Source: Sporosarcina jeotgali
GTDB lineage: Bacteria; Bacillota; Bacilli; Bacillales_A; Planococcaceae
Assembly (NCBI RefSeq): GCF_033304595.1
Contig: NZ_CP116341.1
Span: 1,903,001-1,967,000, forward strand
DNA length: 64,000 bases
Reading direction: 5' to 3'
Shown in pieces: positions 1 to 7,875 of this stretch. Within the stretch, counting starts at the first letter, position 1. The number at the start of each line of letters is the position of its first letter. The position numbers and the translations under genes were made by a program. The notes below the pieces were generated by a model. It did no database searches. It saw only the letters and a list, made by a program, of their open reading frames with translations, and was not told the origin of the DNA.

Positions 1-1302
1 CCGGCGTATGACTTCTCGCATAGCACCGTAATCGTCATGCGCAGCTGCGGTTTTTGTCTTGTATTTGCGGTAATCTTTTCGATTCGGCTTTCCATCGACG
101 AAAGAGACCATTGCTGAAACCGGCTCTACTCCGTGTGTGTGAGAGTTATCAAACGCTTCGATGCGCAGCGGAATTGAAATGTTCATGGCATCACTCAACT
201 CTTCACAAGCTCCAATCGTGCGTTCTTCTTGCCGGTCGATCAGCTGGAACTTTTGCTTCAACGAAATGGAGGCATTCTTATTAGCCAGCTGCACCAAATC
301 TTTTTTCTTCCCGCGCTGCGGAATGTAGACATGGATATCCAGCAATTGCTCAACGATTTCCTGATCAATTCCAGGAGGCAACAACACTTCGCTCGGTTTA
401 ATATGCGATAGCTTGCTATAAAACTGCCCGATGAATGTCAGCAATTCTTCTTCTGGATCTCGGTACACCGGAAATAGCGAAACATCTCGCTCTATCAGCT
501 TTCCTTGGCGTACGAAAAATACTTGAACGCACATCCAGCCTTTTTCAACAGCATAGCCAAAAATATCTCGATCCTTAAAATCATGCATCGTCATCGTCTG
601 TTTTTCCATAACGGTTTCAATGTTTGAAATTTGATCGCGATATTCTGTTGCTCGTTCAAACTCAAGACTTTCAGCAGCATCATTCATCTTTTGAGTGAGC
701 TCTTTTTTCATGCTCTTATAGCCGCCATTCAAGAAACGGGCGATATCATCGGTCATTTCTTTGTAGGTCTCTTTAGATACATCATACACACAGGGTGCCA
801 GACATTGACCCAGATGATAGTACAGACAAACCCGATCTGGAAGTGTATGGCACTTGCGATATGGATACAACCGGTCTAACAGTTTCTTCGTTTCTGTTGC
901 TGCCGTCACGTTCGGATAGGGGCCGAAATAGCGGCCTTTATCTTTCTTTACAATACGGGTAACGATTAGTTTAGGATGACGTTCCGCTGTCAGCTTCAAA
1001 TACGGATACGTTTTATCATCTTTCAGCATGATGTTGTATTTAGGATCGTATTGTTTGATTAAATTCAGCTCAAGAATCAGCGCCTCAATGTCAGACGATG
1101 TAATAATCGTTTCAAAGTCTTCAATTTCAGTCACAAGCCGTTGTGTTTTCGCATCATGGGAGCCCGTGAAATAACTGCGGACGCGATTTTTTAAAACTTT
1201 TGCTTTACCCACATAAATCACAGTCCCCTGCCGGTCTTTCATCATATAACAGCCCGGCATATCAGGAAGAATCGCGAGCTTATTTTGGATTAATTCATTC
1301 AT
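1..1302 (-). CDS. uvrC: UvrABC excinuclease subunit C (3' part missing)
   Basis: UvrC makes the two incisions on either side of a lesion in nucleotide excision repair, together with UvrA and UvrB. I translated it directly: it begins MNELIQNKL at the ATG 1302-1300, behind an AGGTGA ribosome site. The first 434 codons are in the window and the rest lies beyond the left edge (the family is about 590 residues). Visible parts are the N-terminal GIY-YIG nuclease domain (GCY near residue 17, IYVGKAK near 29-35) and the UVR motif ([10 protein letters not shown] near residues 210-220) that contacts UvrB. The C-terminal endonuclease and helix-hairpin-helix domains are mostly not visible. It follows trxA, as in Bacillus subtilis. 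Recognition is secure. Confidence 0.95.
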   Translation of the reverse strand, partial: MNELIQNKLAILPDMPGCYMMKDRQGTVIYVGKAKVLKNRVRSYFTGSHDAKTQRLVTEIEDFETIITSSDIEALILELNLIKQYDPKYNIMLKDDKTYPYLKLTAERHPKLIVTRIVKKDKGRYFGPYPNVTAATETKKLLDRLYPYRKCHTLPDRVCLYYHLGQCLAPCVYDVSKETYKEMTDDIARFLNGGYKSMKKELTQKMNDAAESLEFERATEYRDQISNIETVMEKQTMTMHDFKDRDIFGYAVEKGWMCVQVFFVRQGKLIERDVSLFPVYRDPEEELLTFIGQFYSKLSHIKPSEVLLPPGIDQEIVEQLLDIHVYIPQRGKKKDLVQLANKNASISLKQKFQLIDRQEERTIGACEELSDAMNISIPLRIEAFDNSHTHGVEPVSAMVSFVDGKPNRKDYRKYKTKTAAAHDDYGAMREVIRR

Positions 1303-1317
1303 CTTAAATCACCTGCC

Positions 1318-1351
1318 AAAAAAACCGGGTTCCTCTAGAAAAGGGACCCGG
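1318..1351 (-). terminator. Rho-independent terminator of trxA
   Basis: A 9-bp GC-rich stem (1325-1333 with 1343-1351, one G-T pair) is followed on the minus strand by a run of T (A-run 1318-1324 on the plus strand). It lies 16 bases after the trxA stop, so trxA can be a single-gene transcript with some read-through into uvrC. Confidence 0.85.
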
Positions 1352-1366
1352 TTCAGGATAGTAAAC

Positions 1367-1681
1367 TTATGCGTGCTGCTCAACCAATTTAGCGAGCTCT
1401 TCTTTCGGACGGAAGCCAACCACTTTATCAACAGTCTCGCCGTTTTTCATAACGAGCAATGTTGGGATTGACATGATTCCGAATTTGCTTGCTGTTTCTT
1501 GGTTATCGTCTACGTTTACTTTAACGATTTTTGCTTTCCCTTCGATTTCGCCATCCAATTCTTCTAGAACTGGAGCAATCATTTTACAAGGTCCGCACCA
1601 CGGTGCCCAAAAATCAACAAGTACTACACCATCATTAGTTTTTTCTGTGAAATCTGCATCTGTTGCATTTAAAATAGCCAT
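1367..1681 (-). CDS. trxA: thioredoxin
   Basis: A small cytoplasmic dithiol protein that reduces disulfides in ribonucleotide reductase, PAPS reductase, peroxiredoxins and misfolded proteins, recharged by thioredoxin reductase. The 104-residue product has the WCGPCK active site (near residues 28-33) in the context FWAPWCGPCKM and the conserved cis-proline segment SIPTLLVMKNG. Length is normal. The start ATG at 1681 has a strong AAAGGAGG site. It sits between etfA and uvrC, as in B. subtilis, and has its own promoter-like sequence and terminator. Identification is essentially certain. Confidence 0.98.
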   Translation of the reverse strand: MAILNATDADFTEKTNDGVVLVDFWAPWCGPCKMIAPVLEELDGEIEGKAKIVKVNVDDNQETASKFGIMSIPTLLVMKNGETVDKVVGFRPKEELAKLVEQHA

Positions 1682-1719
1682 TGGGTAAGTCCTCCTTTAT
1701 AGGTAACAACTATGAAGTC

Positions 1720-1728
1720 ATTATAGCA
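1720..1728 (-). promoter_or_regulatory. extended -10 promoter element upstream of trxA
   Basis: On the minus strand the sequence reads TGCTATAAT, an extended -10 element with a perfect TATAAT, about 40 bases ahead of the trxA start. No good -35 is present at 17 bases, which is usual for extended -10 promoters. Confidence 0.5.
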
Positions 1729-1795
1729 TGCAGCTTTTGAACAGGCGAAATATCTGCCTACTCCTGCTGCTGCGCTACTTCACTTCAGATAGGTA

Positions 1796-1828
1796 AGAGC
1801 AGAAGTGACTTCTTCACTTCTGCTCTTA
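1796..1828 (-). terminator. terminator hairpin after etfA
   Basis: A perfect 14-bp inverted repeat (1796-1809 with 1815-1828, loop of 5) lies 28 bases after the etfA stop. The T-run after the stem is weak on both strands, so termination may be incomplete; the position still fits the end of the etfB-etfA transcript. Confidence 0.65.
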
Positions 1829-1855
1829 TTGTCAGTACCCTATTTCATACTCTGA

Positions 1856-2839
1856 TTAAACAGCAGGTGAACCTTTTAGTTTCTTAACTTCTTCAATCAT
1901 CATTGGAACGACTTCAAATAGGTCGCCTACGATTCCGTAGTCCGCTACTTTGAAGATGTTCGCTTCAGGATCTTTGTTAATCGCAACGATAACTTTTGAG
2001 TTCGACATACCAGCCATGTGCTGGATTGCGCCTGAGATTCCGACAGCAATGTACAAATCAGGTGTTACAACTTTGCCTGTTTGTCCGATTTGCAGTGAGT
2101 AATCACAGTAATCCGCGTCACATGCACCGCGTGAAGCTCCAACAGCTCCGCCAAGTAAGTGTGCAAGCTCGTCAAGCGGTTTGAATCCGTCTTCACTCTT
2201 CACGCCGCGGCCGCCAGCGATAATTACTTTCGCTTCTGACAAATCTACACCTTCCGTAGATTTACGAACAACGTTTGCAATAACAGAACGAAGATTTGTA
2301 ATATCGACCGTTAATGATGAAACGTCGCCTGTGCGGCTTTCATCTTTTGCAAGCGGTTCGATGTTGTTCGGACGGATCGTAATGAATAGAAGTCCGCCTT
2401 TGCTTTGAACTTTTTCAAATGCTTTTCCTGAATAGATCGGGCGGATGAATTCAGCTGCATCGCCTTCTCCTTCAATCTTAGTTACATCCGAGATAAGACC
2501 AGAGCTTAATTTACTTGCCAGTTTTGGAGAAAGGTCTTTCCCCATTGCCGTATGGCCCAATACAATTGCGTCTGGCTTTTCTTGCTCATAGACTGCCATG
2601 AACGCTTGACTGTAGCCGTCAGACGTATATTGCTTCAAGTGCGGGTGTTCAACTGTAACAACGCGATCTGCCCCGTATTGAACCATTTCTTGAGCTAAAT
2701 TTTCAACAGAGTCCCCAAGGAGAACAGCGGTAACTGTTCCGCCTCCTGAAATTGTTTTTGCTGCAGCAATCGTTTCAAATGAGACGTTGCGCAGTTCGCC
2801 TTCACGAGCTTCGCCAAGTACTAATACATTTTTAGACAT
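1856..2839 (-). CDS. etfA: electron transfer flavoprotein alpha subunit
   Basis: EtfA is the FAD-carrying subunit of the EtfAB heterodimer, which takes electrons from acyl-CoA dehydrogenases in beta-oxidation and passes them toward the quinone pool. The 327-residue product has the N-terminal [10 protein letters not shown] start, a Rossmann-like N-terminal domain, and the C-terminal FAD-binding signature ([13 protein letters not shown] through [13 protein letters not shown], about residues 230-282). Length is typical. It lies 36 bases behind etfB, in the same order as the B. subtilis fad operon, and is followed by a hairpin terminator. Regulation is probably through FadR, whose gene is in the same cluster. 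Very sure. Confidence 0.97.
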   Translation of the reverse strand: MSKNVLVLGEAREGELRNVSFETIAAAKTISGGGTVTAVLLGDSVENLAQEMVQYGADRVVTVEHPHLKQYTSDGYSQAFMAVYEQEKPDAIVLGHTAMGKDLSPKLASKLSSGLISDVTKIEGEGDAAEFIRPIYSGKAFEKVQSKGGLLFITIRPNNIEPLAKDESRTGDVSSLTVDITNLRSVIANVVRKSTEGVDLSEAKVIIAGGRGVKSEDGFKPLDELAHLLGGAVGASRGACDADYCDYSLQIGQTGKVVTPDLYIAVGISGAIQHMAGMSNSKVIVAINKDPEANIFKVADYGIVGDLFEVVPMMIEEVKKLKGSPAV

Positions 2840-2875
2840 ATAGAGTCCCTCCTAGAACGGTTTAAGTTGCCGGTA

Positions 2876-3649
2876 TTATATGACTTTCGCTTCTTTGTTC
2901 AATAAGTTTACCAATTCGCTTACCTGATCCGAGATATCGCCTTCAAGAACTCGTCCAGCTGCCTTTTCAGGCGGCATGAAGATGTCTACTGTTTTTGTTT
3001 TCGCTTCAACATCGTCTTCATCAAGATCCAGATCATCCAATTCCAATTCTTCAAGAGGCTTTTTCTTCGCCTTCATGATTCCTGGAAGAGATGGGTAACG
3101 CGGCTCGTTCAATCCTTGTTGAGCTGTTACGAGCAGCGGCAATGATGTTTCGATTGTTTCAGAGTCTCCTTCAACGTCACGGACAAGTGTTGCGGATGTC
3201 CCGTCGATTTTCAACTCAGTAATTGTTGTGACATAGTTAATGCCGAGAAGTTCAGCGACACGCGGTCCGACTTGACCAGAACCGCCGTCAATCGCCACGT
3301 TTCCTGCGATAATCAAATCCGCATCTTTGTCTTTTAAGTATTCAGAGATAATTTTAGCTGCTGAGAATTCATCCATCTCATCCAGATCATCCTCCGTGTT
3401 GATCAATACCGCTTTGTCTGCGCCCATAGCAAGTGCAGTACGGAGCTGCTTTTCAGCGTCTTCTCCTCCAATTGAAAGGACTGTTACTTCACCGCCGTGT
3501 TCGTCACGGACTTGAATCGCTTCTTCAACAGCATACTCGTCGTATGGGTTGATGATGAACTCCGCGCCATCCTCCTGGATCGCACCGTTCTTTACAACAA
3601 TCTTTTCCTCTGTGTCAAATGTACGTTTTACTAAAGCATAAATGTTCAT
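2876..3649 (-). CDS. etfB: electron transfer flavoprotein beta subunit
   Basis: EtfB pairs with EtfA and binds the structural AMP; together they relay electrons from acyl-CoA dehydrogenase during fatty-acid oxidation. The 257-residue product starts MNIYALVKRTFDTEEK and has the ETF-beta fold signature region (GSGQVGPRVAELLGINYVTTI, quoted here only for location at about residues 123-143). An acidic stretch near residues 200-217 (LEELELDDLDLDEDDVEA) is a linker before the C-terminal arm that wraps EtfA. It sits 21 bases after fadB and 36 before etfA, so the three are co-transcribed. Very sure. Confidence 0.97.
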   Translation of the reverse strand: MNIYALVKRTFDTEEKIVVKNGAIQEDGAEFIINPYDEYAVEEAIQVRDEHGGEVTVLSIGGEDAEKQLRTALAMGADKAVLINTEDDLDEMDEFSAAKIISEYLKDKDADLIIAGNVAIDGGSGQVGPRVAELLGINYVTTITELKIDGTSATLVRDVEGDSETIETSLPLLVTAQQGLNEPRYPSLPGIMKAKKKPLEELELDDLDLDEDDVEAKTKTVDIFMPPEKAAGRVLEGDISDQVSELVNLLNKEAKVI

Positions 3650-3670
3650 ACTGCAGACCTCCTTGACGTA

Positions 3671-4444
3671 TTATCGTCCATTAAATTTAGGTTCACGTTT
3701 TTCTATGAATGCTTGAATGCCTTCTTTGGCATCTTCTGATACAAATACTTCGCCAAACGAATTTGCTTCTGCCTCGACGCCCTTATGATAGGAATCGTCT
3801 TTGGTGAATTGAAGCATAGCCAATGCAGCTTTCATTGCTACAGGACTTTTCTTAGCTATTTTGTGTGCAATTGCCATCGTTTCGGATAGCAGCACGTCTT
3901 CAGCAAAGACGCGGTTCGCGAGTCCCCATTTCACAGCTTCCAGTCCCGTAATCGGATCGCTCGTCAGCAGCATTTCAGCTGCTTTCGCTTTCCCAACGTA
4001 CCCTGGAAGTCTTTGTGTTCCAGCGAAGCCGGGAATCAGGCCAAGCTGCAACTCTGGTAGACCGAGTTTTGCGTTTTCAGTGACAAAACGCATGTGACAA
4101 GCCATTGCAAGTTCGAGTCCTCCACCCAATGCTGCGCCGTGAATCGCTGCGATCACCGGTTTGTGGTAGGTTTCTAACTGGTCGAAGATGCGTTGACCGT
4201 CTGCTGACAGTTTTGAGAACTCCGCTCCTGAAGTGACCGTTGTAAATTCTTTAATGTCGGCTCCCGCAGAGAAGAACTTCCCTTCTCCGTGCAAGACGAT
4301 GACTCGTACTTCGTCAATGTCTTTCAGTTGTTCTAGCAAGTCGCCAACTTCTAGAATGAGCGCTCTTGAGAGTGCGTTTGCAGGGGGACGGTTGATTGTT
4401 GCGACGGCGACCCCTTGGTCAATTGAGACTTTCAAAAAATCCAT
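3671..4444 (-). CDS. fadB: enoyl-CoA hydratase (beta-oxidation)
   Basis: Crotonase-family hydratase that adds water across trans-2-enoyl-CoA in the second step of beta-oxidation. The 257-residue protein has the oxyanion-hole segments [10 protein letters not shown] (about residues 58-67) and [16 protein letters not shown] (about 102-117), and the catalytic glutamates of the family fall in the [18 protein letters not shown] region. Length is normal. It begins the fadB-etfB-etfA run, downstream of fadR and lcfA exactly as in B. subtilis. An isomerase or other crotonase specificity cannot be fully excluded from sequence alone, but the context argues for FadB. Confidence 0.93.
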   Translation of the reverse strand: MDFLKVSIDQGVAVATINRPPANALSRALILEVGDLLEQLKDIDEVRVIVLHGEGKFFSAGADIKEFTTVTSGAEFSKLSADGQRIFDQLETYHKPVIAAIHGAALGGGLELAMACHMRFVTENAKLGLPELQLGLIPGFAGTQRLPGYVGKAKAAEMLLTSDPITGLEAVKWGLANRVFAEDVLLSETMAIAHKIAKKSPVAMKAALAMLQFTKDDSYHKGVEAEANSFGEVFVSEDAKEGIQAFIEKREPKFNGR

Positions 4445-4586
4445 GTCATCCCATCCTTTTTCAGTACGGTTTGCTGTGATGATTTTTAAAATGGAAGCGC
4501 CTTCAATGATAGCATACTAGTTTATTAAAAATAAAGACTTACCACTTTGTTGCGACAATTTGGTGTAAATATAGATGTTTAACTAG

Positions 4587-4716
4587 GTTGATTTCCACTC
4601 CAGATGGACGCGGGCCTACAGGATGTAGGTCACACAACCGTTGCGGCACGATGCCGCGAACTTAGGTTGTTTCCATTTGCATCCCTCCGGAGACGCCATC
4701 TTCCGTTACAATCAAC
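4587..4716. repeat. structured intergenic repeat element, copy 1
   Basis: A 130-bp element closed by the inverted ends GTTGATT (4587-4593) and AATCAAC (4710-4716). Inside are a hairpin CCTACA-GGA-TGTAGG, a second hairpin GCGGCA-CGA-TGCCGC framed by CAACC and GGTTG, and an outer GATGG / CCATC pairing. A second copy at 49935-50067 has the same architecture with compensatory changes. The rest of the 320-base gap between fadB and fadR (4445-4764) shows no gene. The element resembles in style the dispersed intergenic repeats common in Bacillales; I cannot name the family. Confidence 0.85.
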
Positions 4717-4764
4717 GGATTCATATTAGCAAAACAATAATTTTCAATCTTGAAGTTAAACCAG

Positions 4765-5346
4765 TTACCCTTTCATTCCAGATAGCAGCAGTTTGTGCAC
4801 TCTTGGAGCCAGTTCAACCAAATCATATTTCTGGTCGTTCATGACCCAGGAGGTTGTGGTTTCGTCGATTGTGCCGAAGACCATTTGTCTTGCGAGCCGG
4901 ATGTCCAGGTCCGCCGGGAATTCACCGCTGTCGATTCCTTCTCTCAGCAAAGCATCCAGCAAAGTAAGATATTCTTTTAATACCTCGTTAATGCGAAAAC
5001 GCAGTTCTTTACTGGATTGGCGCAGCTCCAGCTGGGTGACAATCGCTAAGTTGCGATCATCGTGAAGCACTTTAAAATGATTTTCGATCATTTTATAAAG
5101 CTTATCGGACGCGGGTAAATCCATTTCCAATATTTCTTTTACGTAGTCTGCAAAAACAGCCATCTTCTCCTGGAATACCGAAATGAGGATGTCTTCTTTG
5201 TTTTTGAAGTACAAGTAAATGGTTCCGTCTGCGACGCCTGCTTCTTTTGCGATTTTAGATACTTGTGCTTGGTGGTAGCCATTCTGCGCGATTATCGACA
5301 CAGCGGCATCCACGATTTTTTTATACTTCGGTTTTTCACGCTTCAG
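4765..5346 (-). CDS. fadR: TetR-family fatty-acid degradation repressor FadR
   Basis: Repressor of the beta-oxidation regulon in Bacillus; long-chain acyl-CoA releases it from DNA. The N-terminal helix-turn-helix (IAKEAGVADGTIYLYFKNKEDI) matches B. subtilis FadR almost residue for residue, as does the C-terminal FGTIDETTTSWVMNDQKYDLV. The start is unusual. A GTG at 5313 would begin inside the conserved DAAVSI helix. Extending in frame to the CTG at 5346 gives LKREKPKYKKIVDAAV, which aligns with the 194-residue B. subtilis protein, and GGTGGTGAG lies 5 bases ahead of that CTG. I therefore choose CTG (193 residues). Convergent with nothing; it lies between lcfA and fadB and has its own promoter and operator. 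Confidence 0.9.
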   Translation of the reverse strand: MKREKPKYKKIVDAAVSIIAQNGYHQAQVSKIAKEAGVADGTIYLYFKNKEDILISVFQEKMAVFADYVKEILEMDLPASDKLYKMIENHFKVLHDDRNLAIVTQLELRQSSKELRFRINEVLKEYLTLLDALLREGIDSGEFPADLDIRLARQMVFGTIDETTTSWVMNDQKYDLVELAPRVHKLLLSGMKG

Positions 5347-5375
5347 TTTCTCTCACCACCATAAAAAAGAAAATA

Positions 5376-5393
5376 TGAATGATGGTTCATTCA
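5376..5393. promoter_or_regulatory. FadR operator upstream of fadR
   Basis: TGAATGATGGTTCATTCA is a near-perfect match to the B. subtilis FadR operator as I remember it (TGAATGA, four bases, TCATTCA). It lies just behind the -10 element of the fadR promoter, where it would block initiation, implying autorepression. Confidence 0.85.
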
Positions 5394-5400
5394 TATTTTC

Positions 5401-5429
5401 ATATTAATAGCTATTCAGTTTTTAGTCAA
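5401..5429 (-). promoter_or_regulatory. fadR promoter
   Basis: On the minus strand TTGACT (5424-5429), a 17-base spacer and TAATAT (5401-5406) form a good sigma-A promoter. The FadR operator starts 7 bases further on. Confidence 0.75.
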
Positions 5430-5437
5430 GTATTTTG

Positions 5438-7144
5438 TCAGGAAGTAAGCTGCTCCTGCTGGTTTTGTTCTGCTTTCTTTTTCTCTTCATCTACCAGAGC
5501 TCTTCGCAAAATTTTCCCCACAGCCGTTTTAGGAAGCTCATCTCTGAATTCATAGATACGCGGAATTTTAAATGACGCGATATTTGCCCTGCAATACGTA
5601 TCCAATTCTTCTTCGGTCAATGAATACCCTTCTTTTAAGACAATATACGCTTTTACAGTCTCCCCTCGATAGGGATCTGGGACACCGGCGACGACACATT
5701 CTTGAATGGCTTCATTTTCATACAGCACTTCTTCAATTTCACGCGGTGAAATGTTGAATCCGCTTGCGATAATCATATCTTTTTTACGGTCCACCACATA
5801 GAAAAATCCGTCTTCATCCATATAGCCGAGGTCCCCTGTTAAGAACCAGCCTTCGCGGAAGGTTTCCTGTGTTTCTTCAGGACGATTCCAGTACCCTGTC
5901 ATCACTTGAGGTCCTTTAATCGCAATCTCACCCACTTCTCCGGGTTTCATAGGCTCCGCTGAATCTGGAGGCAAGATAGCTGCATCTGTGTTTGGCCACG
6001 GAACACCAATTGAACCGCGCTTCCGCTGTCCTTCCCACACAAAGTTTGCAATTGCTACTGGAGACGTTTCCGTTAACCCGTATCCTTCAACGAGTTTGCC
6101 TCCAGTCACTTTTTCGAACTTCTCTTGGACGTCCACAGGAAGAGCTGCCGAACCGCTCAAGCATGCTTTAATGGACGACAAATCATACTTCGCAACATCT
6201 GGATGGTTGAGTAAGCCAATATAGATTGTCGGCGCTCCAGGGAATAAGGTTGGCTTCTGTTTATCGATTTCTTTCAACGCTGTCTTGAAATCAAATTTCG
6301 GGATCAATACCATTTTGTTGCCGCACATGACGGAGAATATTAAGACCGTCGTCATGCCGTATACATGGAAGAACGGTAAGATTCCCATGGCAACTTCTTC
6401 GCCTTCTTTGGATTTGTACAGCCACGCGTTACACATTTCCGCATTCGCAATCAGATTCTTATGCGTGAGCATAACACCTTTCGGAGGCCCAGTCGTGCCG
6501 CCTGTGTATTGAAGCAATGCCAGATCTTTTTCAAAATCGAAGTCGAGCGGGATCGTTTCTGCTTGTGCAGATTTCATAATTTCAGTATACAGATGATGAA
6601 TTCCCCGGTGTTCCACTTTCACGACAATGCCATTCTCTTTCTTTTGAATGAAAGGATAAAGGACGTTTTTCGGGAATGGCAAGTAGTCTTTAATACTCGT
6701 GACAATAATATTTTCAAGTTGAGTCTCTTTCAAAATCGATGATACTCTCGGAAATAGTAAGTCTAGAGTAATGATTGCTTTTGCACCTGAATCAGACATA
6801 AGATATGAAATTTCACGTTCTTTGTAAAGCGGGTTCGTTTGAACAACAGTGCCGCCAGCATACAAAATTCCATAGTAGGCAATCGCATTTTGCGGACAGT
6901 TCGGAAGCATGATTGCTACCCGATCTCCCTTTTCAATTCCCATCTTTCGTAAATAGTTGGCGAACTTCAATGCAGATTCATAAAACTCATTAAACGTAAT
7001 GTCTTTCCCTAAAAAGTGAATCGCAGTCTTCTTAGGAAACTTTGCTGCAGAACGAGTTAAAAAGTCTTGAAGCGGAATCGGCGCATAGTCAATAACCGCA
7101 GGAATTTCGGATGGATATTGTGAAAGCCACGGTTTGTTCGTCAT
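5438..7144 (-). CDS. lcfA: long-chain fatty acid-CoA ligase
   Basis: Activates long-chain fatty acids to acyl-CoA with ATP, the entry step of beta-oxidation. The 568-residue protein has the adenylate-forming P-loop YTGGTTGPPKG (residues 213-223), the GYGLTE motif (354-359), the TGDLGYMDEDGFFYVVDRKKD hinge region (C-terminal third) and the catalytic lysine segment PKTAVGKILRR near the C-terminus. Length and domain order are typical. The start ATG at 7144 has an AAAGGAGG site. It leads the fad cluster, is preceded by a promoter with a FadR-like site, and its stop runs into the fadR promoter. Very sure of family; the exact chain-length preference is inferred from context. Confidence 0.95.
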   Translation of the reverse strand: MTNKPWLSQYPSEIPAVIDYAPIPLQDFLTRSAAKFPKKTAIHFLGKDITFNEFYESALKFANYLRKMGIEKGDRVAIMLPNCPQNAIAYYGILYAGGTVVQTNPLYKEREISYLMSDSGAKAIITLDLLFPRVSSILKETQLENIIVTSIKDYLPFPKNVLYPFIQKKENGIVVKVEHRGIHHLYTEIMKSAQAETIPLDFDFEKDLALLQYTGGTTGPPKGVMLTHKNLIANAEMCNAWLYKSKEGEEVAMGILPFFHVYGMTTVLIFSVMCGNKMVLIPKFDFKTALKEIDKQKPTLFPGAPTIYIGLLNHPDVAKYDLSSIKACLSGSAALPVDVQEKFEKVTGGKLVEGYGLTETSPVAIANFVWEGQRKRGSIGVPWPNTDAAILPPDSAEPMKPGEVGEIAIKGPQVMTGYWNRPEETQETFREGWFLTGDLGYMDEDGFFYVVDRKKDMIIASGFNISPREIEEVLYENEAIQECVVAGVPDPYRGETVKAYIVLKEGYSLTEEELDTYCRANIASFKIPRIYEFRDELPKTAVGKILRRALVDEEKKKAEQNQQEQLTS

Positions 7145-7172
7145 GGAAACAACCTCCTTTTCACTAGTATAT

Positions 7173-7190
7173 TCATAGAATATTCATTCT
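7173..7190. promoter_or_regulatory. FadR-type operator upstream of lcfA
   Basis: Read on the minus strand, AGAATGAATATTCTATGA matches 13 of 17 defined positions of the FadR operator. It lies 6 bases behind the -10 of the lcfA promoter, the same geometry as the near-perfect site at fadR, which supports it despite the mismatches in the distal half. Confidence 0.65.
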
Positions 7191-7196
7191 TTACTA

Positions 7197-7225
7197 AGTA
7201 TAACGAATAATGAATGCGTTTACAA
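7197..7225 (-). promoter_or_regulatory. lcfA promoter
   Basis: TTGTAA (7220-7225), a 17-base spacer and TATACT (7197-7202) on the minus strand, about 55 bases ahead of the lcfA start. Confidence 0.7.
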
Positions 7226-7247
7226 TGTAAAGAAAGGAAGGAAATTC

Positions 7248-7278
7248 AAACCCCGTAACTGGACCAGTTACGGGGTTT
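7248..7278. terminator. terminator hairpin between the yshE unit and lcfA
   Basis: A perfect 13-bp stem (AAACCCCGTAACT, 7248-7260, with its complement 7266-7278) and a 5-base loop. The arms carry AAA/TTT ends but no long T-run. The stop codon of the small ORF at 7268-7354 lies inside the stem. Confidence 0.7.
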
Positions 7279-7354
7279 GCTTGACCATCCACCAAATTCC
7301 AATGGCGATGAATAACACGCATAATGCGAGCAGTATTTTTGATAATTTTTCCAT
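7268..7354 (-). CDS. putative 28-residue single-span membrane peptide
   Basis: Reading from the ATG at 7354 gives a 28-residue peptide: a short charged N-terminus (MEKLSK), about 17 hydrophobic residues (ILLALCVLFIAIGIWWM) and a basic tail (VKQTP). An AGGAG site is present 11-12 bases ahead, a somewhat long spacing. It directly follows the DUF350 gene and ends in the terminator stem, as a last small gene of a transcript would. I do not recognise a named family. Function unknown; the main doubt is whether it is translated. Confidence 0.5.
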   Translation of the reverse strand: MEKLSKILLALCVLFIAIGIWWMVKQTP

Positions 7355-7384
7355 TTACATAATCGTCTCCTACTGAATCTGCTT

Positions 7385-7798
7385 TTATGATATGCTTGCG
7401 CCGATTACAAATGACAGACCCACTGAAATAATCATGGAGATGAACCCTACTGAACGGTTGTCTTTCTCAATTTCCTCATCCACTTTAAACATGGGTGTCA
7501 AAAATTCAAACAGCACATAAGCAAAAATAAGCAATGTAAATCCAAACAGTCCCCACCCGATCATTTGCGGAAGCGTGTTGTGCTGTTCGATTGAATATCT
7601 GAAAATGTTAGCAACGCCAAAGATTTTCCCTCCGGTTGCAAACGCAACGGCCAAGTTCCCTTTTTTTATTTCATCCCAGCATCTGTACTTCGTTACTATT
7701 TCGAAAATAACCATCGAAACAATGAGGCAGAGGACAACAGTGCTGAAATAACCGGCTGTTTCTACTAACGGATGACTCCAAAACTCAGTCTTTGACAT
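7385..7798 (-). CDS. yshE: DUF350 family membrane protein (YshE-like)
   Basis: A 137-residue integral membrane protein with four likely spans (about residues 17-35, 48-66, 80-100 and 117-135) and an acidic-basic cytoplasmic loop (FKVDEEIEKDNRSVGF) before the last span. The GNLAVAFATGGKIFGVANI segment is characteristic of DUF350. The molecular function of DUF350 is not established; members are often near stress or envelope genes. It follows mutS2 on the same strand with a 77-base gap, as yshE does in B. subtilis. Identification of the family is good; function is unknown. Confidence 0.85.
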   Translation of the reverse strand: MSKTEFWSHPLVETAGYFSTVVLCLIVSMVIFEIVTKYRCWDEIKKGNLAVAFATGGKIFGVANIFRYSIEQHNTLPQMIGWGLFGFTLLIFAYVLFEFLTPMFKVDEEIEKDNRSVGFISMIISVGLSFVIGASIS

Positions 7799-7875
7799 AG
7801 TTTGCAGGCCCCTTTACGGTGATGTCTTAACGTGTACGAATGAGCCTTCAATAGGTTTCACTTTTCTTAAAAAAA

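Noticed and set aside
4765-5313. GTG 5313 as the fadR start.
   Set aside because: It would remove the first 11 residues conserved with B. subtilis FadR and has no ribosome site of its own.
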